Part shown: positions 47,789 through 57,072 of the stretch, one piece after another
How the letters are laid out: every line of letters begins with the position of its first letter
Position numbering within the stretch: position 1 is the first letter of the stretch
From: Leptolyngbyaceae cyanobacterium RM1_1_2
GTDB taxonomy: Bacteria; Cyanobacteriota; Cyanobacteriia; Phormidesmidales; Phormidesmidaceae
Reading direction: 5' to 3'
DNA length: 64,000 nucleotides
NCBI GenBank assembly: GCA_012032345.1
Contig: JAAUQI010000002.1
Location: 1-64,000, forward strand
Translations under genes and position numbers: made by a program
The notes under the pieces: model-generated
Database searches by the model: none
The model's input: the letters and a program-made list of their open reading frames with translations, nothing else
Told to the model about the DNA's origin: nothing

Positions 47789-47899
47789 GCAGATACCAAG
47801 GAAGTTGATCAGTTTTCAATCCGTCTGAAGCAGGCTGTCTGTGATAAGAGCATTCGGGGCTTTGCCAAAGATTGCGGCTTTTCTGACACTGTGCTTTGA
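47789..47899 (+). pseudogene. XRE/CI-type repressor N-terminal remnant
   Basis: A short frame reads DQFSIRLKQAVCDKSIRGFA followed by KDCGFSDTVL and then a stop. This matches the start of CI-like repressors (FSxRLxxAIGDKSxxxFAxxCGxSxxVLRxYL). The rest of the HTH and the C-terminal domain are missing and there is no clear start codon. Confidence 0.55.
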
Positions 47900-47904
47900 C
47901 CCAG

Positions 47905-48006
47905 GTGGTTGAGGGCAAAGTAGGACATTACCACATAGTCCACTTCGATGCTCACGGCGGGCTGATGACCTACGACCAGTTTGAGGGCGGGGTGACGCAG
48001 GTTTGA
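47905..48006 (+). pseudogene. CHAT-domain fragment
   Basis: A frame reads VVEGKVGHYHIVHFDAHGG then LMTYDQFEGGVTQV and a stop. YHIVHFDAHG is the His-containing strand of one CHAT-peptidase subfamily. No Cys part follows. A relic of about 33 codons next to the tRNA. Confidence 0.5.
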
Positions 48007-48022
48007 GGCTGAAACATTTGAA

Positions 48023-48094
48023 AGCGGATGATGGGACTCGAACCCACGACATTCAGCTTGGGAAGCTGACGTTCTACCACTGAACTACATCCGC
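48023..48094 (-). tRNA. tRNA-Gly (anticodon CCC)
   Basis: A 72-base cloverleaf on the minus strand. The acceptor arms are GCGGATG and CATCCGC with discriminator T. The anticodon stem TCAGC/GCTGA holds the loop TTCCCAA, so the anticodon is CCC (reads GGG codons). The T arm GTGGG-TTCGAGT-CCCAT is intact, with one G-U pair. CCA is not encoded. It marks the right border of the decayed accessory region 44-48 kb. Confidence 0.93.
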
Positions 48095-48157
48095 AGCAAT
48101 AGGCCAAAAATCCAAGGCAGGCATAGGACTTTTAGCAAGTTTCACCCATTATAAAGG

Positions 48158-51100
48158 CTACTTGCCAACAGGATTGCGGGTTTCTGGAGATTTTTCTGAC
48201 GCCTGAGGCGATCGCTCTGTCTGCTCAACCGCCAAGACGCGACCGAGAAACTTACTCGTTTGACTCTGCAGGCTATCGATATAGGTAAAGAACACAGGCA
48301 CCACTATCAGCGTCAGCAATGTCGATAGGGTAAAACCGCCAATCACCGCGATCGCCATAGGGCTGCGAGTCTCCCCACCCGCACCAATTTCCAGCGCGAT
48401 CGGCACCATACCGGCAATAGTTGAGATAGAAGTCATCAAAATTGGCCGCAGTCGCGTCACCCCTGCTTCCACTACTGCCTGACGGCGTGACTTGCCCTCC
48501 TGTCGCGCTATCAGCGCATAGTCCACCAGCAAAATCGAGTTTTTAGTTACCAGGCCCATCAGCAGCACAATACCAATTAGGGCAAACAGGCCCAGCGGCT
48601 TTTGGGTGATCAGCAGCCCTAAAAATGCTCCCCCAATCGAGAGCGGTAGCGCCATCATCACGGCAAAGGGATAGAGGAAGCTGTTGTAGAGCAAAATCAG
48701 CACGGCAAAAATCATCACGACCGCTGTGCCCAGCGCCAAGAGAAAGCGGCTAAAGATGTCCCGCATGATCTCGGCGTCCCCAGAAGGCTCCTGCGCTACG
48801 TCCGGCGGCAGATTCTCTAAAGTTGGCAGCTGATTGACCTCGGCGATCGCATCCCCTAGCACGATGCCTTGCAGGTTAGCGCCAACGGTGACCTGACGGG
48901 CGCGATCAAAACGGTTGATTTCGGCGGGGCCGCTGCCAAATTCGACGTCAGCAACAGCAGCTAGGGGCACCAGATTACCTGACTGGCTCGGTACCTTGAG
49001 GTTTTTCAAGGTGTTGAGATCTGAGCGAAACTCCGGGGCCAGACGCACTCGAATCGGAATTTGGCGATCGCCTAGATCAAAGTCGGCCAGGTTTGATTCT
49101 GTATCTCCCAGGGTGGCCAGCGAAGCTGTACGGGCAATTGACTGGACTGAAACCCCTAGATCAGCAGCCTGCTGCGGATTGGGCCTGACTAAAATTTCTG
49201 GTTGCACCAGGCTGGCACTAGAGCTAACTTCTACTAGGCCCGGCACCCGACGCATCTCCTGAGTTAGCGATCGCGCTGCTTGCTCCAGTGCCGTTGGGTT
49301 CTCGCTTTTCAGCACAATTGTTAAATCTTTGCCATCTCCAGAAGCACCCTGGCTGAGGAAGCTAATTCGAGCGCCGGGTATCTGGTTAAAGAGCTGCCGC
49401 GATTGTTCCTGAAACTGTCGCTGGGAGATTTTGCGATCTGGATTAAGCTGCACAAAAAGCTGCCCGCCATTGACCTCATAGCGCCCTCCTTCCTGAGAAA
49501 GCACCTGATCCACGGCGCTGTGAGCTATGAGCTGCTCCGAGAGACGCTGGGTCACCGCTCGGGTATCTGACAGAGTTGCCCCAGGGGGTAGCTCTACCGA
49601 AATCGTGACTAAGTCTGTATCTTCGGCGGTAAACAGGTCAGTCGGCAGCAGCGGCACCAGCATCAGACTGCCGATAAAAAAGAGCAAAGCCAGCGCCAGG
49701 GTGGCCAGCCGATGGCGAAGGGCTGTCCCCAATAGACGACGATAAGGATAAAGTCCGGGCTTTGGCGCTGCGGTGACGGGTGAGGGCATATGGCCGTTAG
49801 TGTAGGCATTAGCGTGGCCATTAGCGTGGCGATCGCCGTTAAAATGCCCGTTGCTTTGATTGAGCTGAGAATTCTGGCCTTGGCGGGGCTTAGCTTTTAG
49901 CAAGTAGGCTGCCATCATCGGCGTCATCAGCCTCGCTACCAGGGTAGAAAACATCGTGGCCGTGGCTACTGTCACCCCAAAAGGCCGAAAGAACTGTCCC
50001 GGAATGCCGCCCATAAAAGCCACTGGGATAAACACCGCCACAATCGTAGCCGTCGTTGTGATCACTGCCAGTCCGACCTCAGTCGTCGAGTCAATAGCCG
50101 CCTGATAGGGTCGCTTGCCCATGTTCATGTGGCGCTCGATATTTTCAATCTCCACAATGGCATCATCGACTAGGTTACCTACGGCCAGCGTTAGGGCCAG
50201 CAGCGACATGCTGTTGAGCGTATAACCCAGAGCCTGAATCACCAAGAACGTAGGAATAATCGAGAGCGGCAAGGCGCAGGCCGTAATCAGCGTAGCCCGC
50301 CAGTCTCGTAGAAAAATACCCACCACGATTACGGCTAAAATACACCCCAGCACCAGCGCATCAATAGAAGCCTGGTAAGAGTCACGAATCTCGGTTGCTT
50401 CGGTAAAAATAAGCTGAAACTGCAAATCCTGAGGCAGGCTGGTCTTCAGGTCTGCGATCGCCTTTTGCACCGCTGCTTCAACTGATACCAAAACGCTGCC
50501 GTTGCTGCGAAATATCGAAAATGTCACGGTGGGCTGATTGTTGAGATAGGCTGACTGACGCACCTCGCCAAAGTCATCTGCAACCATACCCAAGCTTTCT
50601 AGGGGTACCGTATTACCGTTGGAAAGCACAACCGGAAACTGGGCAATCGTATCAACCGTGGCGGCGCTGCCCAACGTTCGGACACCTTGCTCTTGTCCTG
50701 AAACTTCAGTACGGCCACCCGGTAGATCAATATTAAAGTTGCGAATTTGATCATTGACCTGAGTGGCAGTAATGCCCAAAGCATTCAAGCGATCGGGGTT
50801 GAGGTCAACTCGAATCTCCCGATCAACGCCGCCGCCCCGGTCTACCTGAGCCACCCCCGGCACCGCTAGCAGGGCACGGCTAATCTGACGATCCACCAGT
50901 TCGCTCAGTTCTTCCACCGATCGCTGACTAGAACTCACAGCGTAGCTAAGAATTGGCCCGCCCCCAAACTCCAGCCGCCGCACGTTTGGCTCTTGGGCAT
51001 CTTGGGGCAGGTCTTGACGAATTTGGGCGATCGCATCGCGGACATCGTTGGTGGCCCGGTCGGTATCGGTGCCCAGCACAAAACTCACGACAGTAGTCGA

Positions 51101-51370
51101 AATACCGTCATTGACAGTAGAGGTGACATCATCGATATTGCCGAGTCCGGCAACTGCATCTTCAACTTTTTTGGTCACCTGAGTTTCCAGTTCCTGCGGC
51201 CCAGCCCCCGTCTGGGTAACACTCACCCTCACCGCCGGAATATCAATATTGGGGTTGGCATCAATGCCCAATTGACTGAACGCAACCAAACCCGCGATCG
51301 TCAGCACCAGAAAGAGGACGATAGTGGGGATGGGGTTGCGGATAGACCAGCTAGAAGAGTGGAGAGACAT
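48158..51370 (-). CDS. RND efflux pump inner-membrane subunit (HAE1/AcrB type)
   Basis: A 1070-residue pump with the 12-helix RND layout: TM1 (IPTIVLFLVLTIAGLVAF), large periplasmic loop, TM2-6, a second TM7 (LATLALALLFFIGSLMLVPLLP), second loop and TM8-12. The proton-relay region includes GNLVDDAIVEIENIERHM. Between halves (residues about 495-540) lies an Asn/His/Gly-rich insert (NGHFNGDRHANGHANAYTNG), a low-complexity linker not typical of the family. The adaptor gene lies upstream on the same strand with a 197-base gap; an outer-membrane TolC-like partner is not in the window. Substrates are probably hydrophobic toxins, but unknown. Confidence 0.9.
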   Translation of the reverse strand: MSLHSSSWSIRNPIPTIVLFLVLTIAGLVAFSQLGIDANPNIDIPAVRVSVTQTGAGPQELETQVTKKVEDAVAGLGNIDDVTSTVNDGISTTVVSFVLGTDTDRATNDVRDAIAQIRQDLPQDAQEPNVRRLEFGGGPILSYAVSSSQRSVEELSELVDRQISRALLAVPGVAQVDRGGGVDREIRVDLNPDRLNALGITATQVNDQIRNFNIDLPGGRTEVSGQEQGVRTLGSAATVDTIAQFPVVLSNGNTVPLESLGMVADDFGEVRQSAYLNNQPTVTFSIFRSNGSVLVSVEAAVQKAIADLKTSLPQDLQFQLIFTEATEIRDSYQASIDALVLGCILAVIVVGIFLRDWRATLITACALPLSIIPTFLVIQALGYTLNSMSLLALTLAVGNLVDDAIVEIENIERHMNMGKRPYQAAIDSTTEVGLAVITTTATIVAVFIPVAFMGGIPGQFFRPFGVTVATATMFSTLVARLMTPMMAAYLLKAKPRQGQNSQLNQSNGHFNGDRHANGHANAYTNGHMPSPVTAAPKPGLYPYRRLLGTALRHRLATLALALLFFIGSLMLVPLLPTDLFTAEDTDLVTISVELPPGATLSDTRAVTQRLSEQLIAHSAVDQVLSQEGGRYEVNGGQLFVQLNPDRKISQRQFQEQSRQLFNQIPGARISFLSQGASGDGKDLTIVLKSENPTALEQAARSLTQEMRRVPGLVEVSSSASLVQPEILVRPNPQQAADLGVSVQSIARTASLATLGDTESNLADFDLGDRQIPIRVRLAPEFRSDLNTLKNLKVPSQSGNLVPLAAVADVEFGSGPAEINRFDRARQVTVGANLQGIVLGDAIAEVNQLPTLENLPPDVAQEPSGDAEIMRDIFSRFLLALGTAVVMIFAVLILLYNSFLYPFAVMMALPLSIGGAFLGLLITQKPLGLFALIGIVLLMGLVTKNSILLVDYALIARQEGKSRRQAVVEAGVTRLRPILMTSISTIAGMVPIALEIGAGGETRSPMAIAVIGGFTLSTLLTLIVVPVFFTYIDSLQSQTSKFLGRVLAVEQTERSPQASEKSPETRNPVGK

Positions 51371-51567
51371 GGAGGGGGAGTTTTTAGTTTTTAGTTTTTA
51401 ATTTTGAAGACGGACAGGGAGTTTTAAGTTTTTAATTTTGAGGGGGGAGGGGAAGTTTTGGGACTGAATTGAGAAGAGAAAGATTGTTTCGGAGGAGGAG
51501 GGATAGCAGTAAGTCAGCCGGAAACTCAAAACTTAGAACTCAAAATTAAAAACTTATCCCTTCACCT

Positions 51568-52878
51568 TCACTCCAGCTCAGGCACAACTTCAACCCGATC
51601 GCCCGACTGCACATACCCAGCGCCCTGAGTAACTACGCGATCGCCGATTTGTAACCCCTCAAGAATTTCAACTCGGGCGGGTTGAGCCGCCGTGTCAGGG
51701 AGGCGATCGCCAATTTTGACCGTTTGAGCCTGAGCGGTGCCATCGGCCTGAACGACAAAAACCTGATACTGACCATCGCTTTGGGGCACTACAGCAGCGG
51801 CAGGAACAGTAAGGCCCTGAGCCGTGGCGGTGACAATGGCGGCGCTTAGAAACATACCGGGCCGCAGCAGGGAGCTAGACGGCAGGCTGATTTTGACAAT
51901 CGCTGTTCGACTTTCTGCATCCACGAGCGGTTCTATTTCTCGAATGCTGCCTGTAAGCTGAATGCGCTCGTCGCTATCGGAGGTGATGGCGACGGGGGCA
52001 CCGACAGCAATTTGAGCTAGCTGAGTTTGGGGAATCTCGGCGGCAAGCTCTAGCTGGTCGTCCTGAATCAGGGTGAACAAGGGTGTTCCCGTTGAGGTCG
52101 TATCCCCGACAGTGGCTGAGCGTTCGGCAATAGTGCCCGCTGCGGGGGCGCTGACAGTGGTTTGAGCCAGCTGGGTTTGCAGCCCTTCTAAGCTAGCCTG
52201 CTGGCTGCGCACATTGGCTTCAGCGCTTTCAATATTGGCAACAGCAACGCGGACAGATTCGTTAGCGGTGAGTGACTGAGTGGTGCGGCTGCTCAGTTCT
52301 TCCTGACTGATAGCACCGCGATCGGCCAGGTTCTGGTAGCGCTGCAGATTTTGTCTGGCTTCAGCCTGCTCTGCTTGAGCCTGCGCTAGGGCGGCTCGCT
52401 GCTGCGTCACCTGAGCCTGAGCAGCGGCAATCTCAGCTTGGGCCTGTCGAAGCTGAGCCTGTAGGGTAGCGTCATCTAAAACAGCCAGTGTTTGACCTGC
52501 TGTGACGCGATCGCCCTCGCGCACCAGCACCTGCTGAATTTGTAAGCTGCTCACTTGGGGGGCCACCTGTAATAAGTCATAAGCTTCGACAGTGCCCGTA
52601 GTTTTGAGCGTGCGGCTAATGGTAGCTGACTGCGCGGTTTCAGCCGCGACGCTCTGGGCAGCAACATCGGCAGGAGCGCTTTCCTGGGCACGGTTGCGAT
52701 CGCCAGGCAGTAAACGGCTACCCAAAAAGGCGATCGCCAAGCCCAATCCCAGCCCTATTAGCACCCCGCGTCCACCCCTGAGCCAGCTTTTTTGACTATC
52801 AGAAGGAACATCTGCTTGAACAGCAGTCTGGGGCCGCTTAGTAGAGGTTTCATCAGTTTCAAAACCTGGGTAGATCAC
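51568..52878 (-). CDS. RND efflux periplasmic adaptor (membrane fusion protein)
   Basis: A 436-residue adaptor. One N-terminal membrane anchor (VLIGLGLGLAIAFLGSRLL, about residues 39-57) is followed by the lipoyl half-motif VREGDRVTAGQTLAVLDDATL. Next comes a long Gln/Ala-rich coiled-coil hairpin (about 135-225), the second lipoyl half (VSAPAAGTIAERSATVGDT), beta-barrel and membrane-proximal domains ending in LQIGDRVVTQGAGYV. It links the RND pump to an outer-membrane channel. GTG start at 52878. AT-rich spacer of simple T/A sequence separates it from the pump gene. Confidence 0.9.
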   Translation of the reverse strand: MIYPGFETDETSTKRPQTAVQADVPSDSQKSWLRGGRGVLIGLGLGLAIAFLGSRLLPGDRNRAQESAPADVAAQSVAAETAQSATISRTLKTTGTVEAYDLLQVAPQVSSLQIQQVLVREGDRVTAGQTLAVLDDATLQAQLRQAQAEIAAAQAQVTQQRAALAQAQAEQAEARQNLQRYQNLADRGAISQEELSSRTTQSLTANESVRVAVANIESAEANVRSQQASLEGLQTQLAQTTVSAPAAGTIAERSATVGDTTSTGTPLFTLIQDDQLELAAEIPQTQLAQIAVGAPVAITSDSDERIQLTGSIREIEPLVDAESRTAIVKISLPSSSLLRPGMFLSAAIVTATAQGLTVPAAAVVPQSDGQYQVFVVQADGTAQAQTVKIGDRLPDTAAQPARVEILEGLQIGDRVVTQGAGYVQSGDRVEVVPELE

Positions 52879-53287
52879 ATCAGTCCTGAAAAATAAAGAG
52901 CAGAGAAATGTTAACGAATGTTGATTTCTATTATGACGTATGAAGCGAGCCGCTGATCGAGGCTTGAGCCTGGATTCAAGACTGTGCCTAGCCTACTTAA
53001 AAAAGACTGGCTGAAAAAATGTTGTTCGCTGCCAATTCCTATAGATGTGTTGACCGTAATCACACCCAAAAAGGTTTCTTCCTGCTCAAATAGAAAGCAG
53101 ACCTTCAAGTCCACCTTCTCAGTCGGTGTCCCTACCACACATTGTGATAGCGTGACCAGCCTGCCCACTCGCCGAACTCCTGTAAAATTTTTGTTCTCTT
53201 TGGCAAAACCAGTCAGTTGAGAACGGCTGCAGCGGTAAATTGGGCTTTTCCAACCGTCTCATCACACCACGAAACGAGTGACCGAGT
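52879..53287. other. Divergent intergenic region, RND operon and HD gene
   Basis: 409 bases between divergent starts. Overlapping 78-85-codon frames exist on both strands here, but none has recognisable features or a good ribosome site, so I leave them unannotated. The promoters of both flanking genes should lie here. Confidence 0.45.
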
Positions 53288-54136
53288 ATGTTTAACGCTA
53301 CTGAAATCTTGATTGCCGACTTCGTTGACAAGCTCAGAACGGGCTATCATCGCACCTACGGCGGCCTCAAGCCCAACTACGAAGATATTATTGCCTGGGC
53401 TGGCAGCATGGCCTTAGAAAACATAGCCAACAGCGATGCTCTCTATCACAATGTTGAGCATACAATTTTGGTTACGCTGGTCGGGCAAGAGATCCTGCGC
53501 GGCAAGCATATCCGCGAGGGCGGTGTCACCTGCGAAGACTGGCTGCACTTTACAATTTCCCTAGTCTGTCACGACATTGGCTACGTCAAAGGGGTTTGTC
53601 GAGATGACCGCGATCGCGAAGGCATTTATGCGACCGGTACAGACGGCGAAGTGGTGCAGCTAGAACCTGGCTCTTCTGATGCCTCGCTAACGCCTTACCA
53701 TGTCGATCGCGGCAAGCTGTTTGTGGAAGAGCGCTTTGGCAATAACAGTATTATCGACTCGGCACTGATTAAGCACAATATTGAACTCACCCGCTTTCCC
53801 GTTCCTAAAGAAGAAGACCATCAAGATACGCTCAACTATCCGGGGCTGCTGCGATCGGCTGACCTGATTGGACAGCTCAGCGATCCCCGATATCTGAGAA
53901 AAATCAGCGCTCTGTTTTACGAGTTTGAAGAAACCGGGCAAAACAAATTTCTCAAGTACCGTGACCCAGGGGATCTACGCCGCAACTACCCCAAGTTTTA
54001 CTGGAACGTTGTCCACCCCTACATTCAAGACGGCCTGCGCTATCTCTCACTGACCCAGGAAGGCAAACAAATTATTGCTAATCTATATTCAAACGTCTTC
54101 GTAGTTGAAAACGAGGCGATGGTGACTTCTCTGTAG
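53288..54136 (+). CDS. HD-domain metal-dependent phosphohydrolase
   Basis: A 282-residue protein resembling the cyanobacterial HD phosphohydrolase family typified by Npun_R2479. Metal-binding residues are visible as LYHNVEHTILVTLVG (first His pair), LVCHDIGYVKGVCRDD (HD doublet) and LIKHNIEL; an Asp in SADLIGQLSD completes the site. It may cleave a cyclic or other nucleotide, but the substrate is unknown. It is followed 13 bases later by an AI-2E-type transporter gene, suggesting co-transcription. Confidence 0.8.
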   Translation: MFNATEILIADFVDKLRTGYHRTYGGLKPNYEDIIAWAGSMALENIANSDALYHNVEHTILVTLVGQEILRGKHIREGGVTCEDWLHFTISLVCHDIGYVKGVCRDDRDREGIYATGTDGEVVQLEPGSSDASLTPYHVDRGKLFVEERFGNNSIIDSALIKHNIELTRFPVPKEEDHQDTLNYPGLLRSADLIGQLSDPRYLRKISALFYEFEETGQNKFLKYRDPGDLRRNYPKFYWNVVHPYIQDGLRYLSLTQEGKQIIANLYSNVFVVENEAMVTSL

Positions 54137-54149
54137 TCTCTTTGACCTG

Positions 54150-55304
54150 ATGGAGCGATTTTTTTCTCCGCTACAGCGATTGCTGCTAACCTGGCTGCTG
54201 CTGATTGTAACTGGCTCTTTGACCCTGGATGCGCTGAGCTTTGTCAGCGAAATCCTTAGCATTCTAGTTGCAGCCGGGCTGATTGCCTTTTTGCTCAACT
54301 ATCCGGTTGAGAAGCTAGAGAAGCTTATCTCTAGAGGGATTGCCGCCGCCTTAGTCTATGGGCTAGCGGGAATTACAGTGGTGCTGGCAGGGCTGACCGT
54401 GGTGCCGCTGGTTTTAGAGCAGGGCCGACTGCTCAGCACCAATTTCCCCAACCTGCTTGATTCAGCCCGTCAGCAGCTGCAAGAATTTCAGGTGTGGAGT
54501 CAGCTAAGAGGATTGCCCTTTGATGTGCCGCTGGTAGAGCAGCAAATTTTATCGCAGCTCAAACAACCGGCTCAGGCGATCGCCTCAGGCGGTCTCAACA
54601 TCGTCTTAGGCACCTTTAACGGGTTCTTGGATCTGATTTTGATTCTGGTGCTGTCTTTTTATATGCTGCTAGACGGCGAGCGGGTTTGGCGAGGGCTGAC
54701 AACGTTCTTGGCTCCCGAAGTCCGCCGTCGCTTGACCCAGTCCTTACGCAGTAACCTGCAGCGGTTCGTCTCAGGGCAGCTTTTGCTGGGGTTGTTTATG
54801 GCAATTGGGCTAGCCTTTGGCTTTTGGCTGCTGCGAGTGCCGTTTTTCTTGCTGTTTGCGGTGTTTATTGGCACTTTAGAAATTTTGCCGTTTGTGGGCG
54901 CTACGATTGGCATCACAATTGTGGCGCTGATTGTGGTTTCTCTCAATCTGTGGAAAGGGCTACAGGTGGTCGCGGTAGCGATCGCGCTGCAGCAGGTCAA
55001 AGACAATTTTGTGGCTCCCCGAATTATGGGCAATCTCACCGGACTCAGCCCGGTAATTATTTTCTCGGCGCTGCTGCTAGGCGCTCGCGTTGGGGGGCTG
55101 CTGGGGGTGATTTTGGCGATTCCGCTGACCGGGTTTGTGCGCAGTCTAGCGGAGATTTTGCTAGACCCTAGTTTGCCGCCTCAAACCGGACACTTCTTTT
55201 GCAATCCGCTGGCCAATCAGCCCAGCCGAGCCAACACTGAAGCTGCTGCACTACAGCCTGCGATCGCTCAGGCACTCATTAAAGAAGAGCCTACTTCTGT
55301 TTAA
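54150..55304 (+). CDS. AI-2E-family transporter (UPF0118)
   Basis: A 384-residue polytopic membrane protein. Family marks: LLLTWLLLIVTGSLTL at TM1, GLIAFLLNYPVEKLEKL at TM2/3, the FLDLILILVLSFYMLLDGERV helix and EILPFVGATIGITIVALIVV with NFVAPRIMGNLTGLSPVIIF. About eight helices. The family ranges from autoinducer-2 exporters to Na+/H+ antiporters, so the substrate is open. Starts 13 bases after the HD gene. Confidence 0.85.
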   Translation: MERFFSPLQRLLLTWLLLIVTGSLTLDALSFVSEILSILVAAGLIAFLLNYPVEKLEKLISRGIAAALVYGLAGITVVLAGLTVVPLVLEQGRLLSTNFPNLLDSARQQLQEFQVWSQLRGLPFDVPLVEQQILSQLKQPAQAIASGGLNIVLGTFNGFLDLILILVLSFYMLLDGERVWRGLTTFLAPEVRRRLTQSLRSNLQRFVSGQLLLGLFMAIGLAFGFWLLRVPFFLLFAVFIGTLEILPFVGATIGITIVALIVVSLNLWKGLQVVAVAIALQQVKDNFVAPRIMGNLTGLSPVIIFSALLLGARVGGLLGVILAIPLTGFVRSLAEILLDPSLPPQTGHFFCNPLANQPSRANTEAAALQPAIAQALIKEEPTSV

Positions 55305-55354
55305 GACAGTTCTCTTTAGTACACTAAATACACCCCTCAAGCGAGTCAACCTCT

Positions 55355-56494
55355 ATGGCCTGGTGGCAGAAACTCAAACAAAACAAGCTGGCTCGCTTTG
55401 GCGCAGCGGTCTTACTGTTGTTTTACGTCGTGGTGATTGGGGCTGATTTCTTCGCTCCCTATGGCCCCTATTCCACTCAGCCCAGCGGGTCGCTGCTGCC
55501 GCCCACTGAGATTTACTGGCGCACTCAGTCTGCTGGCGAATGGATTGGTCCCCACGTCTATCCCACCGAGCAGGGGCCAGTCGAGTTAGAAACAGGCGAT
55601 CGCAAAATCACCGCAGACTTCAGCCAGCCCTGTCCGCTGCGGTTTTTTGTCAGAGGGGCTGAGTACTTTCTGCTGCGGGTACGGTTGCCACTGCCTACAC
55701 GCTTTTCTCTCAGTCAGCCCCAGTTTAAAGACGTGACGCTGCTGCCCGGAATTCGCAGCGATCGCCATTTATTTGGCGCGATTGGGCCAGCCCGAGTCAA
55801 TCTGCTTGGCACCGACGAGCAGGCCCGCGATCAGCTCAGCCGCCTACTTCACGGCGGTCGTATCAGCCTGACGATTGGCCTGATTGGCATTGCTATTTCT
55901 TTCCCTTTGGGACTTTTGGTCGGGGGCATTTCAGGCTACATAGGCGGTGGACTAGACGCCGTCTTGATGCGCTTGGTCGAAGTGCTGATGACTATCCCCA
56001 GTATTTATCTGCTGGTGGCCCTAGCTGCCGTGCTGCCGCCCTCGCTTACGAGCGCCCAGCGGTTTTTGCTGATTGTTTTGATTACTTCATTTGTCAGCTG
56101 GTCTGGACTGGCGCGAGTCATTCGTGGTCAGGTGCTGTCGATCAAAGAGCAGGAGTTTGTGCAGGCATCCCAGGCAATGGGGGGGCGATCGCTGCACATC
56201 ATTACCCGTCACATTCTGCCGCAGACCGCTACATATGTCGTTATTTCAGCTACCCTGGCTGTACCGGGCTTTATCATCGCAGAAGCGGTTTTGAGCCTAA
56301 TTGGCCTAGGCATTCAGGAGCCTGACCCTTCCTGGGGCAATATGCTCTCTTCAGCGACTAATGCCTCAATTCTCTTGCTGCAGCCCTGGATGGTCTGGCC
56401 TCCGGCGACGCTAATTGTGCTGACGGTGCTGTCTTTCAATCTCCTAGGCGATGGCCTGCGAGATGCTCTCGATCCACGCAGCTTAAAACAATGA
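55355..56494 (+). CDS. Orphan peptide/nickel-type ABC transporter permease (DppC/OppC)
   Basis: A 379-residue inner-membrane permease. TM1 is FGAAVLLLFYVVVIGADFFAPYGPY, then a large periplasmic segment (about residues 45-150) and the permease domain. Two features are LLGTDEQARDQLSRLLHGGRISL and the EAA loop EFVQASQAMGGRSLHIITRHILP. TM helices follow to GDGLRDALDPR. DppC proteins pair with a DppB permease, an SBP and two ATPases; none adjoin it here, so the partners are scattered, as often in cyanobacteria. ATG start. Confidence 0.85.
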   Translation: MAWWQKLKQNKLARFGAAVLLLFYVVVIGADFFAPYGPYSTQPSGSLLPPTEIYWRTQSAGEWIGPHVYPTEQGPVELETGDRKITADFSQPCPLRFFVRGAEYFLLRVRLPLPTRFSLSQPQFKDVTLLPGIRSDRHLFGAIGPARVNLLGTDEQARDQLSRLLHGGRISLTIGLIGIAISFPLGLLVGGISGYIGGGLDAVLMRLVEVLMTIPSIYLLVALAAVLPPSLTSAQRFLLIVLITSFVSWSGLARVIRGQVLSIKEQEFVQASQAMGGRSLHIITRHILPQTATYVVISATLAVPGFIIAEAVLSLIGLGIQEPDPSWGNMLSSATNASILLLQPWMVWPPATLIVLTVLSFNLLGDGLRDALDPRSLKQ

Positions 56495-56597
56495 GTCATA
56501 AGACAATTCGTGAGGATTGCTCCAGCTGACTCACAACGCCTTGATTTTCTCCTGCCTGCCTAGGACCTCTTCCCCTATTGCTATTGAGACGCAATCT

Positions 56598-56983
56598 ATG
56601 CCGCGCATCTGGCGTTTTGTCATTTTGACTTTTTTTGTTCTGTGCCTGAGTGCCTGTAGTGTCCCAGAAAAGCCAACCAAAGCCGTTGTTCAGCAGGCGA
56701 TCGCGCTTCAGGCCGAGCAAATTCAGCAAGACCTCCTGCAGCAGCTATCACCGGGTAAACCGAGCTGCCTAAAATTAGCGTTAGCGATGTCAAAGTAGAG
56801 CGCACCCGACTGGTCAAGCTGCCTCAGGGGCCTGTCTATGAGGTCAAGGGGCTTTACAGCCTCAAAGTAGAGTTTCCTAACCGCACCCTAGCAGAGCCAG
56901 ACAATCTGTTTGAAGTCTACCTGCAGCGTCAGCCGGGAAGCGAGATCTGGACGCTGGTGCGTTCTCAGCGTACCTTAAGCTGA
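56598..56983 (+). pseudogene. Small lipoprotein gene with a one-base frameshift
   Basis: The N-terminal frame gives a lipoprotein signal (RFVILTFFVLCLSACSVPEKP, lipobox LSAC) and LLQQLSPGKP, then shifts near 56755-56762 and stops at 56796-56798. Another frame carries the ending: ELPKISVSDVKVERTRLV, YEVKGLYSLKVEF and ending EIWTLVRSQRTLS, to TGA at 56981-56983. Restoring one base would give about 127 residues. I do not recognise the family. It may be a real pseudogene or a sequencing error. Confidence 0.65.
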
Positions 56984-57072
56984 GCGAACGAATTTGGCAA
57001 ACTCTCACCGAAATTAGCGCCAGCCTTTGCTCAAATTCGCCGCTGCGCAAAATTTTTTTTAATTTGACTGGA

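Noticed and set aside
52911-53220. Overlapping 78-85-codon frames on both strands between the RND adaptor and the HD gene
   Set aside because: Neither has a recognised domain, a good ribosome site or a membrane/signal feature, and each is the antisense of the other.
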